64,000 nucleotides of DNA from Mangrovimicrobium sp033283265 (lineage in GTDB: Bacteria; Pseudomonadota; Gammaproteobacteria; Pseudomonadales; Halieaceae): the NCBI GenBank assembly GCA_033283265.1, contig JAWMQN010000001.1, positions 1,054,001-1,118,000 of the forward strand, in the 5' to 3' direction. Below the pieces are notes generated by a model. It searched no databases, was not told the DNA's origin, and was given only the letters and a program-made list of their open reading frames with translations. The position numbers were made by a program, and so were the translations under genes. Shown here piece after piece: positions 18,330 through 26,052 of this stretch (position 1 is the first letter of the stretch; each line of letters starts with the position of its first letter).

Positions 18330-18509
18330 TTGACTGTGTATGCGCCAGGCTATATTTTCAGCACAGCTAGAAAGTACGTCCGTTTTTAAGATCTCCATTT
18401 CGTTGCAATGTACAAATTCTTCGTCCTGTAGTCTGAAAATGTAAGTCGATTTTTCCCGCTACCAACGCCTTAATCGGCACACTTATTTTTTTCTACAGGA
18501 ATTACTGTT
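18330..18509 (+). promoter_or_regulatory. Cold-shock gene promoter and long 5' untranslated leader
   Basis: TTGACT (18330-18335) and TATTTT (18353-18358) are spaced by 17 bases. A leader of about 145 bases then runs to the CspA-family start at 18510. A long AT-rich leader is characteristic of cspA-type mRNAs, where it controls stability and translation in the cold. An AGGA ribosome site lies about 9 bases before the ATG. The interval 18220-18329 before it holds short GC-rich hairpins after the LLM gene and no gene. Confidence 0.55.
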
Positions 18510-18716
18510 ATGTCAAGAGTCACCGGCACCGTTAAATGGTTCAACGAATCCAAAGGCTTCGGCTTCATCGAGCAGGAGTCCGGCCCGGACGTATTCGCTC
18601 ACTTCAGCGCCATCCAGGGCTCAGGCTTCAAAACCCTGGCCGAAGGCCAGAAAGTTGAGTTCACCGTGACCCAGGGCCAGAAAGGTCCCCAGGCCGAGAA
18701 CATCGTTCCGCTGTAA
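18510..18716 (+). CDS. CspA-family cold-shock protein
   Basis: This 68-residue cold-shock domain has RNP1 (K-G-F-G-F-I) and RNP2 (V-F-A-H-F) and starts with the typical G-T-V-K-W-F-N. It binds single-stranded RNA/DNA as a chaperone. The length is exactly that of the family. It is a monocistronic unit with its own leader and terminator. Confidence 0.97.
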   Translation: MSRVTGTVKWFNESKGFGFIEQESGPDVFAHFSAIQGSGFKTLAEGQKVEFTVTQGQKGPQAENIVPL

Positions 18717-18734
18717 TAGCTGACCGTTTTCGCG

Positions 18735-18765
18735 AAAAGGCAGGCCCCCGGGCCTGCCTTTTTTT
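18735..18765 (+). terminator. Rho-independent terminator of the cold-shock gene
   Basis: AAAAGGCAGGC and GCCTGCCTTTTTTT form a strong GC stem followed by a run of T, 18 bases after the stop. Confidence 0.92.
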
Positions 18766-18944
18766 ATGCCCCGTTTTTCCCCTGCCCCGGCGCAGCTGCC
18801 GGCCAGCCCTCCCTGCCCCTGGCCACTGGGGACAAGCGCTTCTGCAGTCGTGGTCATTTGGGGGCGCCCCCCGGGACACTATCCTTTTGACCCTGAAATT
18901 CGGCGGTGCGAGACTATGCCGATAACAATTCAAGGAGCTTTCCC

Positions 18945-20213
18945 GTGACCACCACCCTGATCACCAACGCCACCATTTTTGACGCCACCGGCGACGACAC
19001 CTTCACCGGCGACCTGCTGGTGGAAGGCAACAGTATCAAGTCCGTCAGTCGGGGCAGCTCCGGGGCCAGCGCCGACATCACCATCGACGGCAGCGGCAAG
19101 TTCCTCATGCCCGGCATGACCGAGGGCCACGCCCACCTCTCCTTCGATTCGTTCACCTGCACCGAGGACCTGATCTCCCCGCCACCGGAAGAACACGCCT
19201 TCCTCACCGCGCGGGTCGCGAAGACCCTGCTGGACATGGGCTTCACCAGCGCCTACAGCGCCTCGGAAGCGAAATTGCGCCTCGCGGTGGCGGTGCGCAA
19301 CGAAGTTGATGCCGGCCGTCTCCCCGGCCCGCGCATCCGCGCCGGCTCACTGGAAATTACCGTCTCCGGCGCCCTCGGCGACGAGAGCCGCCTGCACAAC
19401 CCGCGCAACTGCCACAACCTGAGCAATGGCACCTCGCCCTCCATCGTGGTCGACGGGCCGGAGGAAATGCGCAAGGCCGTGCGGATCGCCTGCCGCGAGG
19501 GCTGCGACAACATCAAGCTGGATGTCTCCGGCGACCCCTTCTATCCGGGCATTCCGGCGCACTCGACGCCCATGGCCCTGGACGAGGTACAGATGGCCGT
19601 CGAGACCGCCCACAGCTTCGGCAAGATGGTCAACGCCCACGCCCGCTCGATCGAGTCGGTGCGCCGCTGCGCCATCGCCGGGGTAGACATGATCTACCAC
19701 GCCGAATACACCGACGAGGAGACCCTCGACCTGCTGGAAGCGCGCAAGGACACTGTCTTCGTCGCGCCGACGATGGGCCTCTTCCACACCATGCTGCACG
19801 ACGGCGAGCCCCACGGCATGCCGCGCGCGGTCGCCGAGATGATGGGCATCCCGGCCCTGATCGAAGCCTCTGTGGAAACCCACACTGCCCTGCGCAAGCG
19901 CGGCATCCGCCACCTGATCGGCGGTGACTACGGCTTCACCTGGAACATGCAGGGCACCCAGGCCCGCGACCTGCAGTACTTCGTCGACTACTACGGCTAC
20001 TCCCCCGCGGAAGCCCTGGTCTGCGCCACCCGCAACGGCGGCCTCGCCATGCGCTCACAGGGCGACCTCGGCACGCTGGAGGCGGGCAAGCTGGCGGACA
20101 TGGTGCTGGTGGATGGCAATCCGCTGTCGGACCTTTCGATTCTTACCGACATCGACAAGATCGTCATGGTGATGAAGGATGGAGTGATCCAGCGGGCTGC
20201 TGAGGGGCTGTAA
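18945..20213 (+). CDS. Metal-dependent amidohydrolase (imidazolonepropionase-like)
   Basis: This 422-residue protein is a TIM-barrel amidohydrolase. It has the H-x-H metal pair H62/H64 in T-E-G-H-A-H, later histidines in N-A-H-A-R-S and Y-H-A-E-Y, and an Asp in I-G-G-D-Y-G-F. It ends with the small beta domain strand G-K-L-A-D-M-V-L-V-D-G-N-P-L. The GTG at 18945 is chosen because AAGGAG lies 8 bases upstream. Such enzymes hydrolyse cyclic amides, ureas, nucleobase-like compounds or dipeptides; the substrate is unknown here. It is a single-gene unit closed by a terminator at 20254. Confidence 0.88.
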   Translation: MTTTLITNATIFDATGDDTFTGDLLVEGNSIKSVSRGSSGASADITIDGSGKFLMPGMTEGHAHLSFDSFTCTEDLISPPPEEHAFLTARVAKTLLDMGFTSAYSASEAKLRLAVAVRNEVDAGRLPGPRIRAGSLEITVSGALGDESRLHNPRNCHNLSNGTSPSIVVDGPEEMRKAVRIACREGCDNIKLDVSGDPFYPGIPAHSTPMALDEVQMAVETAHSFGKMVNAHARSIESVRRCAIAGVDMIYHAEYTDEETLDLLEARKDTVFVAPTMGLFHTMLHDGEPHGMPRAVAEMMGIPALIEASVETHTALRKRGIRHLIGGDYGFTWNMQGTQARDLQYFVDYYGYSPAEALVCATRNGGLAMRSQGDLGTLEAGKLADMVLVDGNPLSDLSILTDIDKIVMVMKDGVIQRAAEGL

Positions 20214-20253
20214 TCTACACTCACGCCGGGTCGAGTTGTTGCGACCACTTTGA

Positions 20254-20284
20254 AAGTACCGCCTTCAGGGGCGGTATTTTTTTG
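20254..20284 (+). terminator. Rho-independent terminator of the amidohydrolase gene
   Basis: TACCGCC and GGCGGTA pair around a 6-base loop and are followed by seven T. Confidence 0.9.
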
Positions 20285-20322
20285 CCTGGTTTGGGTTCGG
20301 GGAGCGTTGGTCACGAGAAGCG

Positions 20323-20383
20323 CCGCTGCATAGCCTCCTTCGCTCAGAAAGCGTTTATATTCGCTGCGGAGGCTATGCAGCGG
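20323..20383. repeat. Long perfect hairpin 1a (variable arms, shared core)
   Basis: Perfect 16-base arms (20323-20338 and 20368-20383, CCGCTGCATAGCCTCC and its complement) enclose a 29-base centre. The reverse complement of that centre contains a 23-base core, GCGAATATAAACGCTTTCTG plus AGC. The same core is found in hairpin 1b with entirely different arms. It lies after the amidohydrolase terminator. In the rest of the gap 20214-20661 I see no gene, only a short AAGCG-rich palindrome near 20433-20450. Confidence 0.85.
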
Positions 20384-20547
20384 TGATTCTCTCTGCCGAG
20401 GCTTATTCCAGGGCTTTTACCAGCAACGGTTCTCACGCTTTCGAAAGCGTATTTGCTCTGCCCTTCCGGACACGCGACTGCTCTTTAACGGCCCGGCAGT
20501 TGCTCAGCCGTACCACAGCCCCAAGGTTTGACCGTGCCTGAGCGCGA

Positions 20548-20625
20548 GAGCTTCGCACCGTCAGCGCGCCCGCTGCGAATATAAACGCTTTCTGAGCAAG
20601 CGGGTGCGCTGACGGTGCGAAGCTC
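20548..20625. repeat. Long perfect hairpin 1b (inverted partner of 1a)
   Basis: Perfect 20-base arms (20548-20567 and 20606-20625) are followed after one mismatch by six more pairs (CCCGCT at 20569-20574 with AGCGGG at 20599-20604). The loop holds the same 23-base core as 1a but on the opposite strand. It sits 36 bases before the stop of the aldo/keto reductase gene, so it could also act as its terminator, although no T run follows. Confidence 0.85.
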
Positions 20626-20661
20626 GGCTCAACAGCTCCAGATCACCCCGGACAAAGACCC

Positions 20662-21657
20662 TCAGGCAAATTCCTCAGTATCAATGTTCGCCCGCATCGC
20701 GTCACTGTAACGATGCCCCGCCACCGTCTCCTGGTTGATCAAGGCATCCAGTTCCGCCAGCACTTCAACAGAAGGCTGCCAATCCCAGCGGGCAAAGTTC
20801 TCCTCGAGATGCGCCATACGCCCGGTGCCGGGGATCGCCACCACATGCTCGCCGCGGGACAGCACCCAGGCCAGCGCCAGTTGCGCCGGCGTCACATGCT
20901 CGGCCGCGGCAATCGCCTCGAAACGCTCGATCAGGCGCAGGTTGTGCGGCCAGTTCTCCGCCGAGAAGCGCGGCATCCCGGCGCGGAAATCGGTCTCGGC
21001 AATAGCCGCCGTATCGTGAATCGCCCCCGTGAGCACCCCGCGCCCCACCGGCGAGAAGGCGACAAAGGTCGTGCCGAGTTCGGCGCAGGCATCGAGCACG
21101 CCGATTTCCGGGTTGCGCGTCCACAGGGAGTACTCGTTCTGCACCGCGGTAATGTGGTGCTCCTTCGCCGCGCGGCGCAGGGTGGGGGCGGAGACCTCGG
21201 ACAGCCCGATGCCGCCGATCTTGCCTTCGCGGACCAGGTCGCCGAGGGCGCCCACCGACTCCTCAATCGGCGTGTCGTAGTCGTGCCGGTGCAGGTAGTA
21301 GAGGTCGATGTGGTCGGTCTGCAGGGTTTTCAGCGAGGTCTCCAGGGCCTTGCGCAGGGTGTCCGGCCGGCAGTCGATCCAGCGCTTGTCGCCCTCGACG
21401 AAGATCCCGGTTTTCGACGCCAGGTAAAACCTGTCGCGCATGCCCTTCAGGGTGTTGCCGATCAGCTCCTCGTTATGGCCCATGCCGTAGAGCCGCGCGG
21501 TGTCGAGGTGGTCGTAGCCGAGGTCCAGCGCCCGGTGCAGGATCGCCGCGCCCTCTTCGTCCTCGGGCTTGCGCCCGTAGGCCCAGGACAGTGACATGCA
21601 GCCGAAGCCGATGGGGCAGACTTCGCGGTTGCCGATTTTGCGCTTCGAAATAGCCAA
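20662..21657 (-). CDS. Aldo/keto reductase
   Basis: This 331-residue AKR barrel has the catalytic set D-T-A-R-L-Y-G (Asp and Tyr, about 52-58), S-K-T-G (Lys, about 81) and Y-L-H-R (His, about 122). It has the NADPH-binding tail I-P-G-T-G-R-M-A-H-L-E-E-N. It closely follows the YghZ/PetE-like branch (F-G-C-M-S-L-S near the start). It reduces aldehydes or ketones with NADPH. AGGAGG lies just before the ATG, and a small dyad TGTTTT-t-AAAACA (21680-21692) lies in its promoter region. It is flanked on both sides by the unusual hairpin pairs. Confidence 0.92.
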   Translation of the reverse strand: MAISKRKIGNREVCPIGFGCMSLSWAYGRKPEDEEGAAILHRALDLGYDHLDTARLYGMGHNEELIGNTLKGMRDRFYLASKTGIFVEGDKRWIDCRPDTLRKALETSLKTLQTDHIDLYYLHRHDYDTPIEESVGALGDLVREGKIGGIGLSEVSAPTLRRAAKEHHITAVQNEYSLWTRNPEIGVLDACAELGTTFVAFSPVGRGVLTGAIHDTAAIAETDFRAGMPRFSAENWPHNLRLIERFEAIAAAEHVTPAQLALAWVLSRGEHVVAIPGTGRMAHLEENFARWDWQPSVEVLAELDALINQETVAGHRYSDAMRANIDTEEFA

Positions 21658-21739
21658 GGGAATACCTCCTGTTCGAATTTGTTTTTAAAACAGCCTACAC
21701 CACTAGAGAGCAACTCGGCACGGCACGGCGGTAGGACGT

Positions 21740-21843
21740 ACAACTGCTATTGCCCTCCCGAAAACATCCGAGGCCATGGATGGCCGAGGTTGAGCTGCAA
21801 TGGATGGCGCTTTTGCGTTTTTCGGGAGGGCAATAGCAGTTGT
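21740..21843. repeat. Long perfect hairpin 2a (variable arms, shared core)
   Basis: Perfect 25-base arms (21740-21764 and 21819-21843) enclose a 54-base centre rich in GGCCATGGATGGCC. The centre matches that of hairpin 2b (on the other strand) at 42 of 47 aligned positions, while the arms of 2a and 2b differ apart from a shared inner GAAAAC. The remainder of 21658-22017 holds only the reductase promoter region, a 67-base spacer (21844-21910) and hairpin 2b. Confidence 0.88.
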
Positions 21844-21910
21844 GCGGCCGGCATCGAAGCCGCCCCCGAAGCTGGCTGGGATACCAAACGCCGGGGAGCG
21901 AGTTTCCGTG

Positions 21911-22023
21911 GCGTAATACCACAAGCTCCCTGCAGAAAACCGCGTAAAGCGCCATCCATGGCAGCTTGGCCTCGGCCATCCCTGGCCTCGGACGTTTTCT
22001 GCAGGGAGCTTGTGGTATTACGC
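21911..22023. repeat. Long perfect hairpin 2b, overlapping the end of the molybdoenzyme gene
   Basis: Perfect 30-base arms (21911-21940 and 21994-22023) enclose a 53-base centre that is the inverted counterpart of the centre of 2a. The right arm contains the stop codon (22018-22020) and last base triplet of the molybdopterin oxidoreductase gene. The left arm is therefore an inverted copy of that gene end. No T run follows on the minus strand, so it is not a standard terminator. Confidence 0.88.
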
Positions 22024-24186
22024 CTCGACGCCTAGCGTGACTCCCTTTACGTTAACCGGGATTCCAGAGTAACGCGGCATAAAATTGATTGGCTCCAGGT
22101 ACTTCTGCAGTGAAGTCAGCTGTCCAGTGTAGCTCCCGCCCTGTTTCTCGGGATCATTCGACGGAGTTAGCCCGCCAAACATATGCGCCGTGGAAATCAC
22201 CCCGCGCCGCAAGCGCTCCTCCGCCTTCACCAGCGAGACAATGGCCCCGAACTCCGACGCAATCTCGATGCGATCGCCCTCGGCCAGCCCCTCCTCCGCC
22301 ATATCCTGCGGATTCATGTAGGCCCAGTTCACCGGGTAGTTGCCGCGGGTGCGGCGGGATTCGCGGTAGGCGCTGTTCATCGTGTCGAGCAGGCGGCGGC
22401 AGGTGAGCTGGTAGCGAAAACCCGTCTCGGGCTGCTCGTCGAGCAGTGCCGCCAGTTCCGCGGCAATATCCGGCGGGCACAGTTCCAGCCGCGCACCGTT
22501 GTCGGCCGGCGCCGCCTGCACGAACTGCGGCTCCACCTCGGGGCGCACCCCGGCGGGGTTGTCGCGCAGTTCCTCGAAACTGACCCGGCTGTTGCGGCAG
22601 AGGTAGCGGACCATCGCCTCGGGATCGGGTTTTTCGCTGGTGCCCAGTGCAAGGCCATCCGGGATGGCGCCGTAGTCGAGGCCGTAATTCCAGTATTTCA
22701 GGGTCAACGGGATACCCATGCGGGCGGCGACGCCCCAGAAGAACTCCCAGTCGTGAATGACGTCGCCGGGCTTGTCTACCACCGGCGCCGCGTACTGGGC
22801 GAAGGCTTCCGGGTAGAGGGCTTCGCCGGGGATGCTGAGGTCGTGGCGCTCGTAGGGCTGGGAAGTGCCGATGACGTAGTGGGACAGCTCGCAGGTCTCG
22901 TTCATGCGCGCGTCGAGGGAGACCAGCAGCTCGAGATCCTCGAAGGCGGGCACGGAGCGGGCCGGGTCGCCGAGCCCCATCACCGGATTGCCGCCGAAGT
23001 TGACCAGCGCGCGGATGCGCTCGGGGCTGTCGCTCTGGATCTCGTCCGGCAGCAGCGCGCTGGGGAATTCGCCGAAGATCCGCCCGATATCGGCGCTCAG
23101 GCACTTCACCCCGCTCTCCCAGCTGCGGGTCGGCGCGACGGCCATTTCCACACAGGGCTTGGGATTGAGGGTGCCGGGGTTGTGCAGGCGCTGTCCGGCG
23201 CGCTTGTAGCCGCCTACCAGCGCGTTGACCACTTCGATCATGTGGTCGTTGAGGTTGGAGTGCAGGCTCATGGAAGGGCCGCTGCCGCTGCCAACGAAGG
23301 GCCGCTGCGCCGCGCCGATCCACTGCGCCGCCTGCTCGATCTGCGCCACCGGCACGTCTGCCCGGGCCGCGGCGAGTTCCGGGGTAAAGGGCGCGACGGC
23401 CTCGCGCAGGGCATCGAGCTGGGAGACGAAGCGCCCACAGAACTCCTGGTTATAAGTGCCGTCGCGCAGCAGGATATGGGCGATGGCGGCGAACAGCACC
23501 GCGTCCTGGCCGGGCCTGGGCTGGATGAACAGGTCGGCGAAGCGCGCGGTCTCCGTGCGCCGCGGGTCGATCACGATCAGTTGCGCCCCGCGGGCCCGGG
23601 CGGCGGCGAAGGACTTGCCCGGCGCGCCGCTCTCCCCGGGCGCGAAGGGATAGGTCTGGTGACTGACCACCGGGTTATTGCCGACGATCACGCCGAGGTC
23701 GCAGTCGCGGTAGCTCGGCTTGCCGCTGGCCATGATGCCCATGCGGCCCATGGTCACCCACTTGGCGGACTGGTCGATGGTCATGGTGGAGAAGAAGTTG
23801 GGGCTCTCGATGGCGCTGACGAAAGCCCGCTCCAGCAGGCCGCCGAGTACACTGCGGTAGGCCCCGGTGCCGTGGTAGACGGCGATCGAGCGCGGGCCGT
23901 AGTCGCGCAGCAACTGGCCCAGCTTCGCGGCGATCTCGTCCAGCGCCTGCTCCGCAGGCAGGGGCGTGAACCGCCCATCCGGCTGGCGCACGCGGCTTTC
24001 CAGCAGCCGGTCCTCGGCGCCGTTGTGGAAGTCGATGCTGGCCAGCCCCTTGGGGCACATGTAGCCGCCGTAGGGGGAAATGGAACTGTCGGCGACGGCG
24101 CCGGTGAGCCGGCCCTCCTCGACAGTGACCTCGAGGGCGCAGAGGGCGCCACAGTTGCGACAGAAGGTTTTGGCAGTATGTGACAT
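22018..24186 (-). CDS. Molybdopterin-dependent oxidoreductase (DMSO reductase superfamily)
   Basis: This 722-residue protein has an N-terminal [4Fe-4S] motif C-R-N-C-G-A-L-C (about 9-16) with the fourth Cys in M-C-P-K-G-L (about 48). The molybdopterin domains follow (Y-H-G-T-G-A-Y; V-G-N-N-P-V-V-S-H; V-I-D-P-R-R-T-E-T). It has no Tat signal, so it is probably cytoplasmic. The segment S-T-M-T-I-D-Q-S-A-K-W is shared with the second molybdoenzyme at 37173, marking them as paralogues; no Cys or Sec is seen at that place. ATG at 24186 is chosen because CGGAG lies just upstream and the Fe-S motif follows. Substrate unknown. Confidence 0.88.
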   Translation of the reverse strand: MSHTAKTFCRNCGALCALEVTVEEGRLTGAVADSSISPYGGYMCPKGLASIDFHNGAEDRLLESRVRQPDGRFTPLPAEQALDEIAAKLGQLLRDYGPRSIAVYHGTGAYRSVLGGLLERAFVSAIESPNFFSTMTIDQSAKWVTMGRMGIMASGKPSYRDCDLGVIVGNNPVVSHQTYPFAPGESGAPGKSFAAARARGAQLIVIDPRRTETARFADLFIQPRPGQDAVLFAAIAHILLRDGTYNQEFCGRFVSQLDALREAVAPFTPELAAARADVPVAQIEQAAQWIGAAQRPFVGSGSGPSMSLHSNLNDHMIEVVNALVGGYKRAGQRLHNPGTLNPKPCVEMAVAPTRSWESGVKCLSADIGRIFGEFPSALLPDEIQSDSPERIRALVNFGGNPVMGLGDPARSVPAFEDLELLVSLDARMNETCELSHYVIGTSQPYERHDLSIPGEALYPEAFAQYAAPVVDKPGDVIHDWEFFWGVAARMGIPLTLKYWNYGLDYGAIPDGLALGTSEKPDPEAMVRYLCRNSRVSFEELRDNPAGVRPEVEPQFVQAAPADNGARLELCPPDIAAELAALLDEQPETGFRYQLTCRRLLDTMNSAYRESRRTRGNYPVNWAYMNPQDMAEEGLAEGDRIEIASEFGAIVSLVKAEERLRRGVISTAHMFGGLTPSNDPEKQGGSYTGQLTSLQKYLEPINFMPRYSGIPVNVKGVTLGVEA

Positions 24187-24423
24187 GGTGCTCCGGTGGC
24201 GTGTTATTGGTTTCCGGGCAAAATTGCGGCGGGGCCAGTATACGCCGGCCCGCCGCCGGTCACCATGAAGTGCCGCTTGCCTGTGAGGGAAGCGGCGGCC
24301 ATCTGGCTGGCTGCGGGCCAGGTATGGGCGCAACGGGGAGTAGCGCCGCCGCCGCGACACTGGACACAGGCAGCACATAAACTTGTCCAGCGCGGCCGGC
24401 CACTTGCTCCGGGGGGAACAGAA

Positions 24424-24452
24424 CTATGCAAAAACTCGGGTATCTGTATAAT
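24424..24452 (+). promoter_or_regulatory. Candidate promoter for the CoA-transferase operon
   Basis: A perfect TATAAT (24447-24452) lies 32 bases before the start at 24485; the -35 region is weak. The 24187-24423 part of this gap holds the molybdoenzyme promoter side and no gene that I can support. Confidence 0.45.
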
Positions 24453-24484
24453 TCACCGCGCATAATTAATGTGGAGGTGTGTAC

Positions 24485-25711
24485 ATGGCCCAGGTCATGA
24501 AGGGCGTTAAAGTCCTCGAAGTAGCTCAGTTCACTTATGTTCCTGCGGCCGGCGCGATCCTCGCCGACTGGGGTGCCGACGTCATCAAGATCGAGCACCC
24601 GGTACGCGGCGACACCCAGCGCGGTTTTGTGCGCATGGGCGGGGCCGACGTGAACCCCAAGCGCAGCCCCTTTGTCGAACACCCCAACCGCGGCAAGCGC
24701 AGCGTCGGTGTCGACATTTCCACGCCCGAGGGCATGGAAGTGATCTACGAACTGGCCAAGACCGCGGACGTCTTCCTGACCAACTACCGCCCCAGCCAGC
24801 GCCAGCGCATGAAGTTCGATTTCGAGCACATCCGCGCCATCAACCCGAAAATCATCTACGCCCGCGGCAGCGCCTACGGCGACAAGGGCCCGGAGCGGGA
24901 TTTCGGCGGCTTTGACGGCACCGCCTTCTGGAACCGCAGCGGCATCGCCAAGGCGATGACCCCGAAGGAACTCAGCGGCCCCCTCAGCCAGGGTATTCCG
25001 GCTTTTGGCGACTCCATCGGCGCGATGTTCATCGCCGGCGGCATCTCCGCCGCCCTGTTCCACCGCGAGCGCACCGGCGAGGCTGTGGAACTGGACGTCT
25101 CCCTGCTCAGCACCGCCTGCTGGGCGGCGGGCACCTCCATCGACATGGCCCTCGACGGCACCGAGTTCCCGGGCAACCAGATGCCCCGCTCCGGCGCCAC
25201 CCCGGGCAACCCCTTCATGGGCAACTTCTACACCTCCGATGGCGAGACCATCAACATGTGCACCCTGACCCCGGGGCCGCACATCCGCAGCTTCTTCGAG
25301 CACATCAGCCGGCCGGAACTGGCCGACGACGAGCGCTTCTCGACCGTCGAGGCCCTGATGAAGAACTGGGAAGCCGCCAGCGAGATCATCGTCGCCGAGT
25401 TCGCCAGCAAGACCTTCGACTACTGGCGCGAGCACCTGAAGACCTACAGCGGCCAGTGGACCCCGGTGCTCAGCCTCAAGCAGATCGCCGAAGACGAGCA
25501 GGCCCTGGCCAACGACCTGGTATTCGAAGTGGAAGCGGCCGATGGCGGCGACCCGATCAAACTGGTCCGCGGTCCGGTACAATTCAACCACGAGCCGGTC
25601 AGGACCACCCGCGCCCCGGAAGCCTCCGAGCACACCGAGCTGGTGTTGATGGAGATGGGCATGGAGTGGGAGCGGATCGAAGAACTCAAGGCCAAGGGCG
25701 CCATCGCCTGA
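24485..25711 (+). CDS. CaiB/BaiF family (class III) CoA-transferase
   Basis: This 408-residue protein shows the family pattern: D-W-G-A-D-V-I-K-I-E-H-P (about 28-39), N-R-G-K-R-S-V-G-V-D (about 71-80) and L-T-N-Y-R-P-S-Q (about 97-104). The nucleophile region is G-F-D-G-T-A-F-W (about 142-149). Such enzymes move CoA between carboxylic acids through an aspartyl-CoA thioester; some act as racemases. ATG at 24485 has GGAGG 7 bases upstream. It is first in an operon with a small Cys-containing protein and an acyl-CoA ligase, consistent with CoA activation of an organic acid. Confidence 0.9.
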   Translation: MAQVMKGVKVLEVAQFTYVPAAGAILADWGADVIKIEHPVRGDTQRGFVRMGGADVNPKRSPFVEHPNRGKRSVGVDISTPEGMEVIYELAKTADVFLTNYRPSQRQRMKFDFEHIRAINPKIIYARGSAYGDKGPERDFGGFDGTAFWNRSGIAKAMTPKELSGPLSQGIPAFGDSIGAMFIAGGISAALFHRERTGEAVELDVSLLSTACWAAGTSIDMALDGTEFPGNQMPRSGATPGNPFMGNFYTSDGETINMCTLTPGPHIRSFFEHISRPELADDERFSTVEALMKNWEAASEIIVAEFASKTFDYWREHLKTYSGQWTPVLSLKQIAEDEQALANDLVFEVEAADGGDPIKLVRGPVQFNHEPVRTTRAPEASEHTELVLMEMGMEWERIEELKAKGAIA

Positions 25712-25752
25712 GCCTGTCTATCAAGTAACAAGCAAGCAGTAACGAGAGAACT

Positions 25753-26043
25753 ATGAAACCTGGAAGCAAACTGAAAAGCGCCGTCTGTGATACCGAAGTC
25801 ATGGTCATTCGCGGCACTGAGGGTGTACTCGAGTGCGGCGGCGCACCGATGGTCGATGACAAGCCTGCGGAAGCTGGCGCAATCAACCCGGACTTCGCCG
25901 AAGGCACCCAGATGGGCAAGCGTTACGTCGACGCGGACGGCACTGTCGAGCTGCTCTGCGTCAAGGCCGGCAAGGGCTCCCTGTCCCTCGGCGGCGTTGC
26001 CCTGACCACCAAAGAAGCCAAATCCCTGCCCTCCTCCGACTGA
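25753..26043 (+). CDS. Small conserved-looking protein between CoA-transferase and acyl-CoA ligase
   Basis: This 96-residue cytoplasmic protein starts K-P-G-S-K-L-K-S-A-V-C-D-T-E-V-M-V-I. It has three cysteines (C-D-T-E, L-E-C-G-G-A-P-M and E-L-L-C-V-K) and a G-K-R-Y-V-D-A-D-G-T-V-E-L segment, suggesting a small beta-rich fold that could bind metal. A GAGAGA ribosome site precedes the ATG. It lies 41 bases after the CoA-transferase and 9 bases before the ligase, so it is clearly one operon. I do not know a biochemical function; similar small proteins beside acyl-CoA genes are my recollection, not a verified match. Confidence 0.75.
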   Translation: MKPGSKLKSAVCDTEVMVIRGTEGVLECGGAPMVDDKPAEAGAINPDFAEGTQMGKRYVDADGTVELLCVKAGKGSLSLGGVALTTKEAKSLPSSD

Positions 26044-26052
26044 TAGATCGCG

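Noticed and set aside
20323..20625. Integron attC sites
   Set aside because: Hairpins are present but the RYYYAAC/GTTRRRY ends are absent, and no cassette genes or integron integrase are nearby.
22183..24183. Open frame of 666 codons on the plus strand opposite the molybdoenzyme gene
   Set aside because: Its composition is Gly/Ala/Arg/His-rich without domains and it mirrors a well-supported gene in GC-rich DNA. The same applies to long antisense frames at 8987-11020, 24260-25633, 26071-27561, 27706-29568, 33677-35587, 36897-39428, 52598-54058 and 61700-63076.
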